Positions 13,201 through 23,343 of a DNA stretch of 64,000 nt are shown in pieces (position 1 is the stretch's first letter; each line of letters begins with the position of its first letter). Below the pieces are notes generated by a model. It was not told where the DNA came from, ran no database searches, and saw nothing but the letters and a program-made list of their open reading frames with translations. The translations under genes were made by a program, and so were the position numbers. Source of the stretch: Amoebophrya sp. A120 (lineage: Eukaryota > Sar > Dinophyceae > Syndiniales > Amoebophryaceae); assembly GCA_905178155.1 (NCBI GenBank), contig CAJINV010000009.1:1041415-1105414 (forward strand). Direction: 5' to 3'.

Positions 13201-16200
13201 GCCGCTGAGATTGTCCCGCGTAGCCGGGTTGTAGAAATACTGCTCATTCTTGGATATTTCTGTCCCCGGGATGCAGCGGTCCAGCACGACTACCAGCTCG
13301 TGAAAAGTGAGGCACGGATCCTGCTTCCCACCATGATGCGGATTTCTTTCTTTTTCACATGTTTGAGCAGACGCAGCATCTGCTCTTGCCGTGCCGGGCT
13401 GCGACAACATTTTCGACGGGTCCAGAACATCATCGCCGACGTTTTTGCCTTGTTCATCTTCGGAACCTCCATTGCAGGAGTTTCCCCCGTAATCGTACAA
13501 TCTGCCGTTGTAAGAGTAGTTGTTATTGTCGCTGGAAAAATTGTCCTCCTCTTTGATCTTCATTTTTTCCACAATTTGCGGCAGCAGAGCGTATTTGAAA
13601 CCGGTGCTCTTGTTTGCGTGCGCCACAAGGCACCGCAGGTTGCTGTCGCCGTGGTCGGTTATAACCAGCAGCGGCTGGTGCAGAACGCTGCCGTCTGAAG
13701 GGTTTTTTGCTGCATCGTCTGAGACGCCAGCACTAGCAGCATTGGCATTACTAGTTCCTGATCCACATCGTGAAGGCTCGTTTTCTTTATCAGCCACTTG
13801 CACAACTGCAGCAGTAGCTTTTCCTGCCTTCGCGGCCTTCTTCTTGTTCTTATTTTTCGCCTTGCTTGTTGTAGTATTCTTCGCTGCATTGGTCTCAGTT
13901 GTGGTGCCAGAATTCGTTTCCGCGGCTGCGGCTGTCTTCTTGTCAGCCGATTCCTTGTCCCGCGGATCCGAAAGGTCATGATCCAACAGGAACTGCAACA
14001 CAAATGAAAACGCGGCTAGTGACTTCCCGCTCCCCGCCGGGCCGTGGAAGAACATCGGCCCTAAATAGTTTCCGTCTGCGTCCCCGTTGAGAACCAACAT
14101 TTTCTGGTAACTTCGCGCAGTGAGAACCATCAAACTCTCGTTGTAGCGCGACAGCGACGCGAAGGTGTTGAACAACATCACCGATCCTTTATCCCCGACC
14201 CCAGGTGTCCCGCTAGAACCACCACGCGCATGCGGATGCTGTGCGCCGAAGTCGAAGACATTTTGGATCGGAAAGTGCGACATTGTAAAAAAAAGCCAGT
14301 CGGAGGAGGGTCGGTCGTCCTGGTAGTAGCGGAGGGCCTCCTCCCCGTCGGTGTCAAAAAAACAGGTCATCCGCTGCAGAATGGGCAACGTCCCGCCCGT
14401 TATCTGCTGCTCGAACAAATGAAGCAGCCCCTTTCTCCAGGTCCACAAGGCAATCGCGACTGCTTTGCTCGCGCACCTCTTTCGCACCAAAGCCTGTCTA
14501 CTCTGATTTTTCATATTTTTCTCAGTCGCCGCGTTCTTGGTGACGCAGCCTGAGACAGCTCCAGAATCATTCAGCTGAAGGTCAGGAGGGTGTTGACCGG
14601 CATGGTGATGATCCATTTCGAGGAGTACTGATGCGACGTCCGCGACTGCGTCAAGGGAAATCTTGACCGCGTCACTCTTGCTCATGGGCAGGTGCTCTTC
14701 TACTATACTTTTGCGCTTCCTATTGGCTAGTTTTTGCACTGTGCTATCATATTCCATTCCAATCGCAGATTCTACCATTGCGCGTTTATTTGCTGGCGAC
14801 TTGATATTGCTACTGCTGCCGCCGGTGTCTCGGTCTCCACTCGTCGCACCCATCTCGTGGGTGTACTCCGGGTCGTCAGGAGTTATTTCGTACGCAGCTA
14901 GCACGATTTTCGTTGGCAATACCGTGTAAGAGCCCTTTTTATCCGAGTTTTCATCCGCTTGCGAAGAGGCGTGGTGGTACATCCTGGCGATCTTGTTCTC
15001 CAGCAGTGCGGTTGCTATGAATCCAGGAGCCGCGGGAGCCACACCTCCGCTGCAATGAAACACGTCGCCTGCATCCCAAGCCGGCGGCTCAGTTTCCCTA
15101 TCAAATATAGCCGCCGGGGCGGAGGTAGTGAGGTCGTGGGCGTTTTCTTGCCGGCCGTCGCCTTGGCCGCGGCTTTGATTTTTCTGGGCCCGCCATACCG
15201 CCGTGAGTAACGTTAGGCCCCACGGTATGGCGGCCGCCTGATAAGCGTCGCAAATTTTGGCAAATTTTCGAAATTCCTTTCCGAAAGCCAGCCCCCATGC
15301 TATGAGGCCGATCCGGGCGCCACGGGGGGCGCCCAAAAAGCGAGGAAAAATCGGGCCCATAGCATGCGGATTGGCTTTGCGCGTCTGACGCGCTTTTTCT
15401 TTTTTGCGTTTTCATATTTCTCGCCAGCGCTTTTTGCAAAGCTTCCCAGGCTCTGAAACCGGCGAAAAGGCGGCCGCTTTCGCGGCCGCCCGAAATGCTC
15501 CGAAATCGCGGCCGTGGCATGCTGTTTCGCTGTTCTGATTTTGGGCGCGTTTTTTGCGCGCCCCTTTTTGGGCGCCCCAAATCGCCAGAAACTAAGGCGG
15601 CGGGCGCCTCAGAAGGGCGCCCCTTTTGCCGGCTCCCCTGCGTCGTTTTATCAAGCGGGAATCGATAGTTTTCGACCGGGCTTGTTTGTTGGCACAGCTC
15701 CGGCCGCTTGATAATTGAAATTTTTTTTTGTGCAAAAAGCCCTCCGGCCGCTTAGAAACTGCCGGCCGTTTTGCTGTCTGGCTGTCAAAAAAACTCCCTG
15801 GCTAGAACCGTTCGGTGACCTCACTACATACCAAAGCTCCCGCACGATTCCCCTAGTTTAGACTCAGACTCGTCGCGGTCTACGTATGCCGGTGCACGTA
15901 CGACCCATTTCCGACGCCTTAGCGCGGCCCTGCCCGCAAGGAGGTGTTTTCCGGCATCAATGCGATCGAGCATGCTGCGGCTCAGGGTTTCTTTCAAACG
16001 GGCCTCGGCCCCGAGCAGCCGGGACTGCATGTCCCAACAGACGGGCACCCAGAAGACCTTCGTTTTTCTCGGCTTGTTTCCGCTGGTCCCCGGTTCCGTA
16101 ATTGTCGACACGATGACGGATTTCTCGGCGAGGTCCAGCAGCGTTTCGCCCCAAGTCGTCGACGAGGAGCTTGGAGGTTCTTTGACAGGTGCAGAAGCTG

Positions 16201-17556
16201 CTGTAGTCCCCTTCGCAGACTTGGTCTTGGTGGTGTTCGCTGGGGAAGTTGTGGTCAGATTCGTGGACCTAGAAGTAGCACCAGATGCTGCGCCTCCGCA
16301 CGAGCGACTTTTGTCTCTCTTGTATCCGACTGTCGCTGTCATGAATTTCGCTGTGCTCGTCATTCGAACCGACGACGACGAGGAAGAAGAACATGCCCCT
16401 GTTAAACCGGGTAAAGAACAAAAGTTGGACGGACTTCCACCGCTCGCTCCGCTAGCACAAGAAGAACTCGAGGAAGCTGCTGTACCTCCTGTTTCAAAAG
16501 TGGATAAAATGTCCGGCCCCAGTGTGTGACTTTCCATTGACGAAGCGAACCGCGCTGCTCTCGCAGCAATCGTTTCTGGAGGTGCCTGCGTGCCTCCGGC
16601 TCCTGCTGCACCTCCAGCGGCAGCCGGGTCTGTGGACTTGCTGGCAGTCGAACAGGTAGAACTACATGCTCCTTTAGAACTACTACTGCTTCCACCTTTG
16701 GTCGTACTGAAAGGCGTGCCGAAAGCTCCAATTGCACCGATAAGCAATTCCGTGCACCTGGCAGGGGACAGGTGCGCCCAGGACCTGGGATCCTCCTGGA
16801 TTTGCTGCTGGATGCAATGCTCGGCGAGCGAGGCGGTCAACAATCGCATCGGCTCCTGCATCCTGGGTGTAACCGGTTCTCTGCAGCAGTGGTTTAGCAA
16901 CGACGTCGTCCACTCCAGCCCACGGCAGGTGGCCACTTCGCTAATTCCGTTAGGCGCAAACATCAACGAGTCCATTACTATAGGCGAACGCCGGCTATCC
17001 AAAAGAAGAGAAAAACGCACATGCACGATTGCTCTTGTCCTTGATGACCTTGTTGTGTTGCACCGGCATGCATGCAATATAAGAGCTGCGACAAAAAAAC
17101 TTCGTGTCCTGGATGAGGATGGTACTGCACCATTTCAGAAATACGAGAAAAACAATCCCTTTCTTTTTCCGACGAATTCCAGTCACCTTTCCAGGCAAAA
17201 AATGCACGGTGGCTTTGCTTTGATCGAGAATCGTGATGCGCATGCGATGGCGATTGATTTTTTGGTCCATAATGGTAAAGCACCCCGCAGTCCTTTTTCA
17301 ACGTACTGTCTTTACATGCAGGCGTGGACGAACTAGCTGCCAAGGCGCTGGTCGTGGTCGCTCCTGTCAACACTGCATTGGCGGTCGAGCTCGCGACCGG
17401 AGTCAGATCGAATTCCTTGGCCATTTTCTGCGACAGGTACTCAGCCAGTAGTGCCTTGTGGTTCTCGTCGTAGAGCAAGCTCGTGACCACATCATTTTGT
17501 GCAGTTGAATTGTTCCGTTTGGACGATTTGACGTTCTTTCCCTTCGGCGGCCCCAT
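1282..17556 (-). CDS. Giant TRANK1-like superfamily 1 helicase-fold protein (8 exons)
   Basis: Exons on the minus strand: 17556-17316, 16977-15832, 15068-12691, 12474-5261, 5076-4839, 4571-2347, 2079-2024, 1799-1282. They sum to 14016 nt, or 4671 residues. The start is ATG at 17556 (MGPPKGK). The helicase core resembles TRANK1 (TPR and ankyrin repeat-containing protein 1). Walker A GPAGSGKS lies near residue 802 (14025-14049). Further on are FANFCRVFWPKL and a Walker B-like VDSVEHLTP at about 1250, spanning an intron. A segment ending KRFFPDRV aligns with the family's motif IV region. LTVEEARGKELYDV is near 1643, and motif VI TRAKRRLLFYEE near 1860. The C-terminal two thirds are rich in low-complexity sequence and include a CX2CX4HX5C zinc-knuckle-like motif (CSLCGIPHPINENC, in 4571-2347). 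Introns of 338, 763, 216 and 184 nt are GT-AG with matched phase; the last three introns are inverted-repeat elements. Walker B normally reads DE; here it is DS, so ATPase activity is doubtful. The family assignment is good; the exact joins at the 3' end and the function are less sure. Confidence 0.75.
1751..1808 (-). repeat. Triplicated TCTTCCCCCA next to element A (repeated splice acceptor)
   Basis: TCTTCCCCCA occurs at 1751, 1781 and 1799. On the coding strand each copy reads TGGGGGAAGA, giving three AG acceptors with exon starts at 1799, 1781 and 1751. The spacings are 18 and 30 nt, both multiples of three, so all three keep the same reading frame. The last copy abuts the broken end of element A. 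Confidence 0.6.
1807..2022 (+). mobile_element. Introner-like element A (inverted, 5'-truncated)
   Basis: The plus strand here matches the minus strand of element C at 4572-4844, including the shared stretches CTGATGTCTGTGATGCATGC and CATCACAGATTTT. It therefore lies in the opposite orientation to B and C. The right inverted repeat (CCAGACCCAGACATTTTTAC then ATTGATA) is intact. The left end, including its terminal inverted repeat, is missing, and homology starts at CATGCAC (1807). It forms most of the intron 1800-2023. With one end gone, splicing can use GTATCA at 2023 and a flanking AG at 1801-1800 with matching phase 1. Confidence 0.75.
2080..2351 (-). mobile_element. Introner-like element B with terminal inverted repeats and CTGTG target duplication
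   Basis: Terminal inverted repeats carry the core AAAAATGTCTGGGTCTGG, at about 2095-2112 and, as the reverse complement, near 2318-2338. They are extended by ATCAAATG on one side and CATTTGGTA on the other. The element is flanked by the direct repeat CTGTG at 2080-2084 and 2347-2351. Element plus one repeat copy is exactly 267 nt, the same as element C. It interrupts an open coding exon of the TRANK1-like gene. Taking out 2080-2346 joins the frame FHRNEELFCEAYPN. Internal CATGAC and GCATGA motifs are shared with A and C. Confidence 0.85.
4572..4844 (-). mobile_element. Introner-like element C with terminal inverted repeats and CTGCGC target duplication
   Basis: The left inverted repeat starts at 4578 (ATCAAATGTAAAAATGTCTG then GGTCTGGAA). 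The right one (TTCCAGACCCAGACATTTTT then ACAGTTGAT) ends at 4837. The flanking direct repeat CTGCGC is at 4572-4577 and 4839-4844. The unit length is 267 nt. Exons on both sides are open and protein-like. Exact removal of 4572-4838 keeps the frame (NAPAQPPRTTTD). A conventional GT-AG cut at 4839 and 4572 would remove 268 nt and shift the frame. It is the best-preserved of the three elements. Confidence 0.88.
15069..15831 (-). other. 763-nt GC-rich hairpin-rich intron of the TRANK1-like gene
   Basis: The donor GTATGTAG is at 15831 and the acceptor GATGCAG at 15069. Both give phase 1 and yield SFGDVFHC across the join. Inside lie an 11-bp inverted pair GTAGTGAGGTC / GACCTCACTAC (near 15126-15136 and 15818-15828), a hairpin GGCGGCCGC-TTTC-GCGGCCGCC at 15469-15490, and pairs GCCATACCG / CGGTATGGC (15192-15200, 15223-15231) and ATCAAGCGG / CCGCTTGAT (15650-15658, 15704-15712). 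An ATG-led open frame from 15360 runs into exon 3 but sits wholly in this repeat-like sequence, so I do not use it as a start. Confidence 0.6.
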
Positions 17557-19288
17557 CTTGGAAGAAACACCGTCCCACGAAATTTCAACTTCTTAGGAAT
17601 AAAACACACTTCTTCAACGGTGTCCTTCTTTTTGAATGTGCCGGGTTGTGTACACCACCACCTTCTGAAGTCATTGTTATGATAGTATCTATTCTAATTC
17701 TATTCGTCTCCATCACAATTTGCATGCTCTATTCGCTTCCATCGAGTAAAAAATGGCTTGATTGTCATAATCATATTAGGATGCATAATTTTATTATAGT
17801 AGTGTTGTTCTCGTCGAGAGTACCTGGAAAAAGCAGACATCCAAGGATGTACGGTACCTATCCAAAGTAGCAATGAATTCTTTGCTGGCGACAACGATAA
17901 CTCGCTTACTGTTTACAGATCGAAACAGGAATAGATACAAAATAGAAACCACATCTGATGGCCGTTGTTTTATTTCATCAAGACGACCTCCCTATGCACG
18001 AGTAATTCGGTGTCACCTTGATGATCTTTGTTTGAATAAAAGGTCTGTTTCGATCAACCTGAAGCGTTCGGCAACTGAGCCAGATCGAACTGCAGGTGAA
18101 ACTCTGCGTCGAAAGAAACCGATTGCAAAAACAGCAAGGAAGGACACACAGAAAAAAAAACCGAACTACCTTCTTGCACTGATACTGAAATATGGATATC
18201 GATATTGATATACTCGCAAGAATCAGGGGGTGGAAAAAACACGATCCAATCCGAACGGCTTCCGCGTTCACAGCATGTTTAGCAAAAGCTCACGCCCTGC
18301 AAACCAATCCAATCAGGAGTAGGGCCGCGCCGACAACGGGGACTCCTTCTCGAGCTAGAAATTATCAGAGCATGTAATTTAGAAACGGAGCTATCTGTTC
18401 GTAGTTATAATTCCTATCTTTTTTCGTTCTCTTTCTCGTGATCGTGAAGGCTCAACCATATGTATGACATGGAGGTCTTACTCGTGATGTTTTCTGTGTA
18501 TGTTGTTATGCTGAAACGAATTTACGTGCACACTCATGGTAACAGTCTAGGTTTGTTGCGATTGCGTTCGACGATGTTTAGTAGATAAAAAAAGTAATTG
18601 TACCAAAGTCCAATTATATCAGGTGGTCCACCCTATACACGCTAGTCGAGATGTAGATAAAACCGTGGCCCAAAAACGTTTCCGAGCATGTTCACTTTTC
18701 ATCATCCCGTTCCTTCGATATTGTGACTAATTTCGACAAGAAAGTTGTTGCCTCTTTGTCTTTTGCCAAGACGAGCGCAGCGCGTTTCGTTTTTGTTTTC
18801 TAGAAACAGCTAGTGGGTGAGGGGTACTGCAGATGCCTGGGCAGTCTGCCCTCGTTATTCTCGCCAGATCCATAGCGATAGGTTATCGTTTTCCTAGTTC
18901 TTCTGTGGAGCCCAAATCTATTCGGAATTGAAAGTACAGCGTCCGTGCTACGGAGGTGTTGGCACACTTTTATTCAGGTGCTGCGGGCAGACAAGAAACA
19001 AAAACATCCATCATACATTATCCACGACATAAAACATTCTCATTACATGGGGAGCCTTCGTGTTACCACCTTACTTTCTATGCATTATCCACGTGGCAGT
19101 AACGAAGCTCCCTTTATGGTGAAATACTTTGTTTACAACGAAATCTGTGTGAAGTACACGACTTGCAGAGAAGTAATAACTATAACTGTTTTTAATGCTT
19201 GAAGACAGACCTACAGTGCACGTATGTTTGTATGATCAATGATGAGTACCAAAGTTTGAAATTTAAGATATGCGGCAATTTGGTCTCC
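17557..19288. other. Gene-free AT-richer stretch, probable upstream region of the giant gene
   Basis: Frames are short and interrupted on both strands, and the base composition is visibly more AT-rich than in neighbouring coding regions. It lies 5' of the giant gene's start at 17556, so any promoter would be here, but I see no motif that I can support. Confidence 0.45.
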
Positions 19289-19603
19289 TTATACCGCAGT
19301 CGGTCTCGGAGGTCTCCTCGTGGCGCGGCCCTCTTTGACCGCCACCCACTCGCTCAGAATACCCGTGTTCTCGCCATTGGGGATATCCAGATTGCAGACG
19401 CCGATGTAGTCGATGCCTTTGTCGAGCTGGTTCAGCATCACGCTGCCGAAATTTTCCGTCAGAGCCGGCGGCTCCACATCCTCGCTCAAGCTGGCAGACC
19501 CTGTGGCAGTAGCCCTCCCCCGGCGCCCCCGGGTGTTAGAGTAGGCTGCGCGCTTTCGGGCACGCCAATGGTCAGTCGCACCGTCAAGGTACGTCCCTGA
19601 CAC
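19289..19603 (-). pseudogene. Orphan coding-like exon or gene remnant
   Basis: An open frame of about 104 codons has a protein-like second half (NFGSVMLNQLDKGIDYIG, then NTGILSEWVAVKEG) and ends in a basic tail. The frame opens with GTG. The only internal ATG is in the middle, and a possible acceptor GTGTCAG precedes it, so it may be a 3' exon of something lost or unrecognised. It lies 180 bp downstream of the HYD1-type gene. A weak resemblance of its SEWVAVKEG end to that gene's TDWFVEKRG end raises the possibility of a partial duplicate, but this is speculative. Confidence 0.3.
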
Positions 19604-19780
19604 CGGGAGGTTTGTCTTCTATGCAATGGAAAATCGTCCCCATCTCGAGCAGAAATTTCCAATTGATGCTCGATGCAATTTCGAATGTTTGCTATTTGGA
19701 TTTGCACCATCTACAACACTGTTGCTCATGGCAAAATTAGAGTCGTCATTTTTTTTCCGGGTCGTGATGGTAATTTTCCA

Positions 19781-22459
19781 TTAGCATAACTTCAGCTCCC
19801 ACTCTATTTCCTTGCCCCGCTTTTCCACGAACCAGTCCGTGACATTTTGGTGCTGTGTACCAGACGGATTTCCGTCGGTGAGAATCCCCGGCTTAGGCCC
19901 TTTCTTTGTGTTCTTCAAATAAGTGGGGAAGTTGTGCGATCCCAGAACTATGTTTCCGTAGGAACCGGCCACTCGTCGGGACGAGGTGAACGACCTCCCA
20001 GAGTCCCCGCGACGCTCGTCCAAGAACCGGTCCAGATAGAACCCCTGCTTCTGCGACAGCGCATCGACGTCGAAAGCGAATACACAAGACTCCCCGACGG
20101 TCGTTTCTTGTTCAACTTCAAACTCCGCAAAAAGTCCTTGCTGTAAGTGTTACGTTGTTTTCGAAAATCAAATCTAGTACGGACAATGAATAGACGGCTA
20201 GGCTTTCGATTTGAGCTTTTATGTCTACTGTGCACTAGTACGGCCTGATTGGTTGCTGTGATAAGTATCTCTTCAGCAAGCAGAAGCACTTTTTCACTTA
20301 CACCAGATGGATCGATACAGACATCTGAAGATTGTGTCTGTTGCTACGATAGATGAAAAAGGCAAAGAAAGATCACGAAATAGCGAATGCGAGCATTGTT
20401 CGAAACGTAAGGCAGACAACTATACCTCCATGTTCGTCAGGTAAACCCCCGGACCGAGAACGGAGCTCTCGGCTGGTCGCAAGCTTCCGGAGGATCGAAT
20501 TGCGAGAAATGAGGTCCGCGACGTGTAGTGGAACAGCACTTTGGGCGGTCCGAAGATGGTGCGGTCGAAGCCCCAGTTGCCGACGCCCATCTTTTCGGCG
20601 TCGGAGTGCGGGTTGTCGAATTCCATCCGAAACGTCTCCGGATTTGTCCACGTGTCGTTTTCTCTCTGAATGATTTTTCGCCCGATGCGGATCCGCGCCA
20701 GCAGCAGCGCCCAGAACATGGTCATGACGATCTTGCGCACCTTTGTCTCCGTCAGCTCGTACGTCGCTTCTGCCCAACGCGGACTGTAGTACGTGGTGAT
20801 GGTCGTGGTGTCCAGGGCGTGCTGCTTGAACAGATCGTCCAGATCCTCGTGGTGGATGCGGACGGCCAGCAGGTCCTCGAACCGCGCCTTCAATCGGTAC
20901 TTGAAAGCATTCACTTGCAACGCCGTCCAGGAGGCGCCGGAGCTGCCGACGTCGTAGAGTTTGTCTACCGCGTCCCATGTGCGGTTCAGCCTTTTGGGCC
21001 GGATTTCCGGGACGGTCACCGGGTACGATATTCCGAACAGGCTGGAGCGCTGCCCCCAGTTGTAGGTCCCCTCGGGGGCGAAGCCGGTGGTCGTCTCGGT
21101 GCGCAGCGTCGCCGGGCGCCAATCGTTCTGGAACAGCTGGTGCAGGTACCACAGCACTCCGTTGGTGGACGAGTACGCTTCATCCGGGTTCTCCCCCGTG
21201 CGCAAGCGGGACGTGAGTCCCGTCCTATCCCACGGCACGACGGCGGCCGTACCGCGGTACGCAAGGTGCACGCGGTCCTGCGTGATGTTGTTCACAAAGT
21301 GATGCTTCAAACTTTCGTCTGCAGCTATGCCCAAGATCGCCTGCGCGCCGCCCCCCAATCTAAACGGGTCCTGGTCGTGCTGAATGTGCGCCAGCCAGCT
21401 CAGCAATGCGATTTTGTCGGACACGCTTAGCAGGGGTTCGTACGTGTCGGTTGCAAACGTTACGCTCGGCCTCAAGAAACCAGAAATAGGCACCGCATAC
21501 CAAGATGCCGGTGTGGTTGGAGGGACGAAGACTGCCTCGTCAGGGTCGTTGCTCACGAGATTGCTGGCCTGCTTTTTTGCCATTGGTCCCGTGGGAGCGG
21601 GCGGCGCGTTGTTGTTCGGAGTAGTTCCATTGCCGTCCGGCGTTCTTCCATTGCCGTCCGGCGTCGTGGTCCCCCTCGCCGGCGGCTTCGGGCCGGCCGG
21701 GAGCGGAACTACACCGGGACTGACCCCGGGGAGTGGTGGAGTGACTACCGGGGCCGGGGGCCTCGCGACCGGACCTGGCCGGACCGCGGCCGCCCCGTCG
21801 TCCTTCTCTTGTGCATTTTTTGCCGCTTGCCACCAGGCGACAAACACGCCTGCGCAAACGGCCGCGACCGCCAAGACGATTAGCAATGCGACCACCCCCG
21901 GCGAGCAGCCGCACGCGGTGCGAGGCGGACTTGCTGTTTCGGCATCCGCACCCGCGTGTTCCGCAGCACCGTCCGCGGTCGTCTGGTAGTGATGTTTGTT
22001 CCTATCCTCGTCGTCGCCGGGAGTATCGGCTGTGTAATAGTAGTACCCTTGAGGATGCTGGTGAACAACAGGGTGCGAGGTACTAGAATGCCCGTACGCA
22101 TGTTGGTAGTATTGCTGTTGGGGCGGCGCTGCGACAACCGGAGGTGCTTGGGCAACTGGAGGAGGGGCGGAAACTACAGCAGCAGTGGCCGGTTTCTCCT
22201 GCTCCGTCATGCCATCAAACGCCTCGGCAGGATTCTTGTCCGGAGAAACTTGCTCCTGTGCAGCCGTACTAGGTAATTCAGGGCTCGAATGATGCCCCTC
22301 GTCCTGCGGCTCCACCTGGAGCGAAGTTTTCGTGGTCACTGTAGCGCCGGTTGTAGTCTCTGCTTCATCATTCAGTTCCATCTTTTCAGCGATCGGATTC
22401 GTTGTGGTGTCTTCCACGGAATACACCATTTGTTCGTCCGGCACATTCAACATGGTCAT
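19781..22459 (-). CDS. Membrane-anchored protein with HYD1-type ADP-ribosyltransferase domain (2 exons)
   Basis: Exons are 22459-20426 and 20140-19781. The intron 20141-20425 has GT-AG ends (GAG|GTATAG, TTACAG|CAA) and phase 0. Together they encode 797 residues. The frame is open back to 22504, but the first ATG is at 22459 (MTMLNVPDE). Residues 1-180 are low-complexity with Pro/Gln/His/Tyr runs. One hydrophobic segment (VVALLIVLAVAAVCAGVFVA) lies at about 185-209. A Pro/Gly/Thr-rich linker leads to a globular region. At about 641-678 are LFHYTS, a Ser-Gly pair and GPGVYLTN, the signature of the HYD1 (Tox-ART-HYD1) ADP-ribosyltransferase family. The family would transfer ADP-ribose from NAD+ to a target; here the target is unknown. 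The intron falls just after GVYLTNME, inside the catalytic fold, and exon 2 supplies the remaining strands. The family is otherwise best known from bacterial polymorphic toxins. Here it sits in an intron-bearing, membrane-anchored eukaryotic gene. Confidence 0.72.
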
Positions 22460-23343
22460 CGTTCGCACCAGTTGCTGTAATTTATTTTCCTTTTCGATGT
22501 CCAATAATAAATTCGTTGTTCCTCTGGACCTGGACCTGCTGAGGATTCAGATTCAAATTCTCAAGATAAACAATGCTAAACAAGAGTCTGGTGTGTGAAA
22601 GTTACGTCTGGTATTCTTTACCGTAAGGAGTGAAACTGCCACCTGCAGCTAAAAAATCGATCCTCGAAACAAACGTAGTCTAGTAGATCTGCCATAAAAT
22701 CCCTGAGGGCCTGAGGAGTTGAGATTGATATTGCGACAATCAACATGAAGTCAAGCGGAACGACCATATTTGTTACGTCATCTACATGAACTACATGATC
22801 TCGCGGAACGGACAACGGAGCACAAGCACCAGGACCAGGTGAACCTCCACTCACTAGCTAGAGCGATTTTCTGTGTATCTATTCTATCTTGAACTTGAAG
22901 GAGAACGAGAAGATCTATCACGATATACAACAAGGACCAGCATCTTCACTGGTGTTAGATCTTCTTACCGTGTTCGCCCAGTAGACCAAGATCTTCGGAC
23001 CTGTAAATCTATCATCGCTTTGAAAACGTTGACGGACAAGGAGGACAGAGCAACCTTCCTGTCAGTATCAACTTCAAGTCAGTTGGACGACTTGGAAGGA
23101 TCTCAGGAGCAAGTCACTATATATAAATCATCTTCCTGTTCCTTCTCTTTTTCGATTTCGACTGTCTCAGCAAGCTCAAACTTGGTAAGCGTGTTTTGCA
23201 TCAAAATCAAGAAAGGAACGTCGTTTGAAGGCAGTGTCGATCTGAATCTGTATTTTTCATTGAGTTCTTGACTGACAGGATCATACTTTTTCGACATCTG
23301 TTGCCATTTGCAGGCGTATTTCAATGGACAACCGACCATCCCC
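22460..23343. other. Intergenic region, nothing recognised
   Basis: It separates the HYD1-type gene start from the stop of the next gene. Frames are short on both strands. A further 5' exon of the HYD1-type gene cannot be excluded because its frame is open to 22504. Confidence 0.4.

Noticed and set aside
15069-15360. ATG at 15360 as start of the helicase part
   Set aside because: The first 90 or so codons lie in GC-rich hairpin repeat sequence; a phase-matched GT-AG join to the exon ending at 15832 explains the frame better.
20528-21430. Plus-strand open frame of 300 codons
   Set aside because: It overlaps the HYD1-type gene entirely; length is explained by the high GC of the antisense strand.
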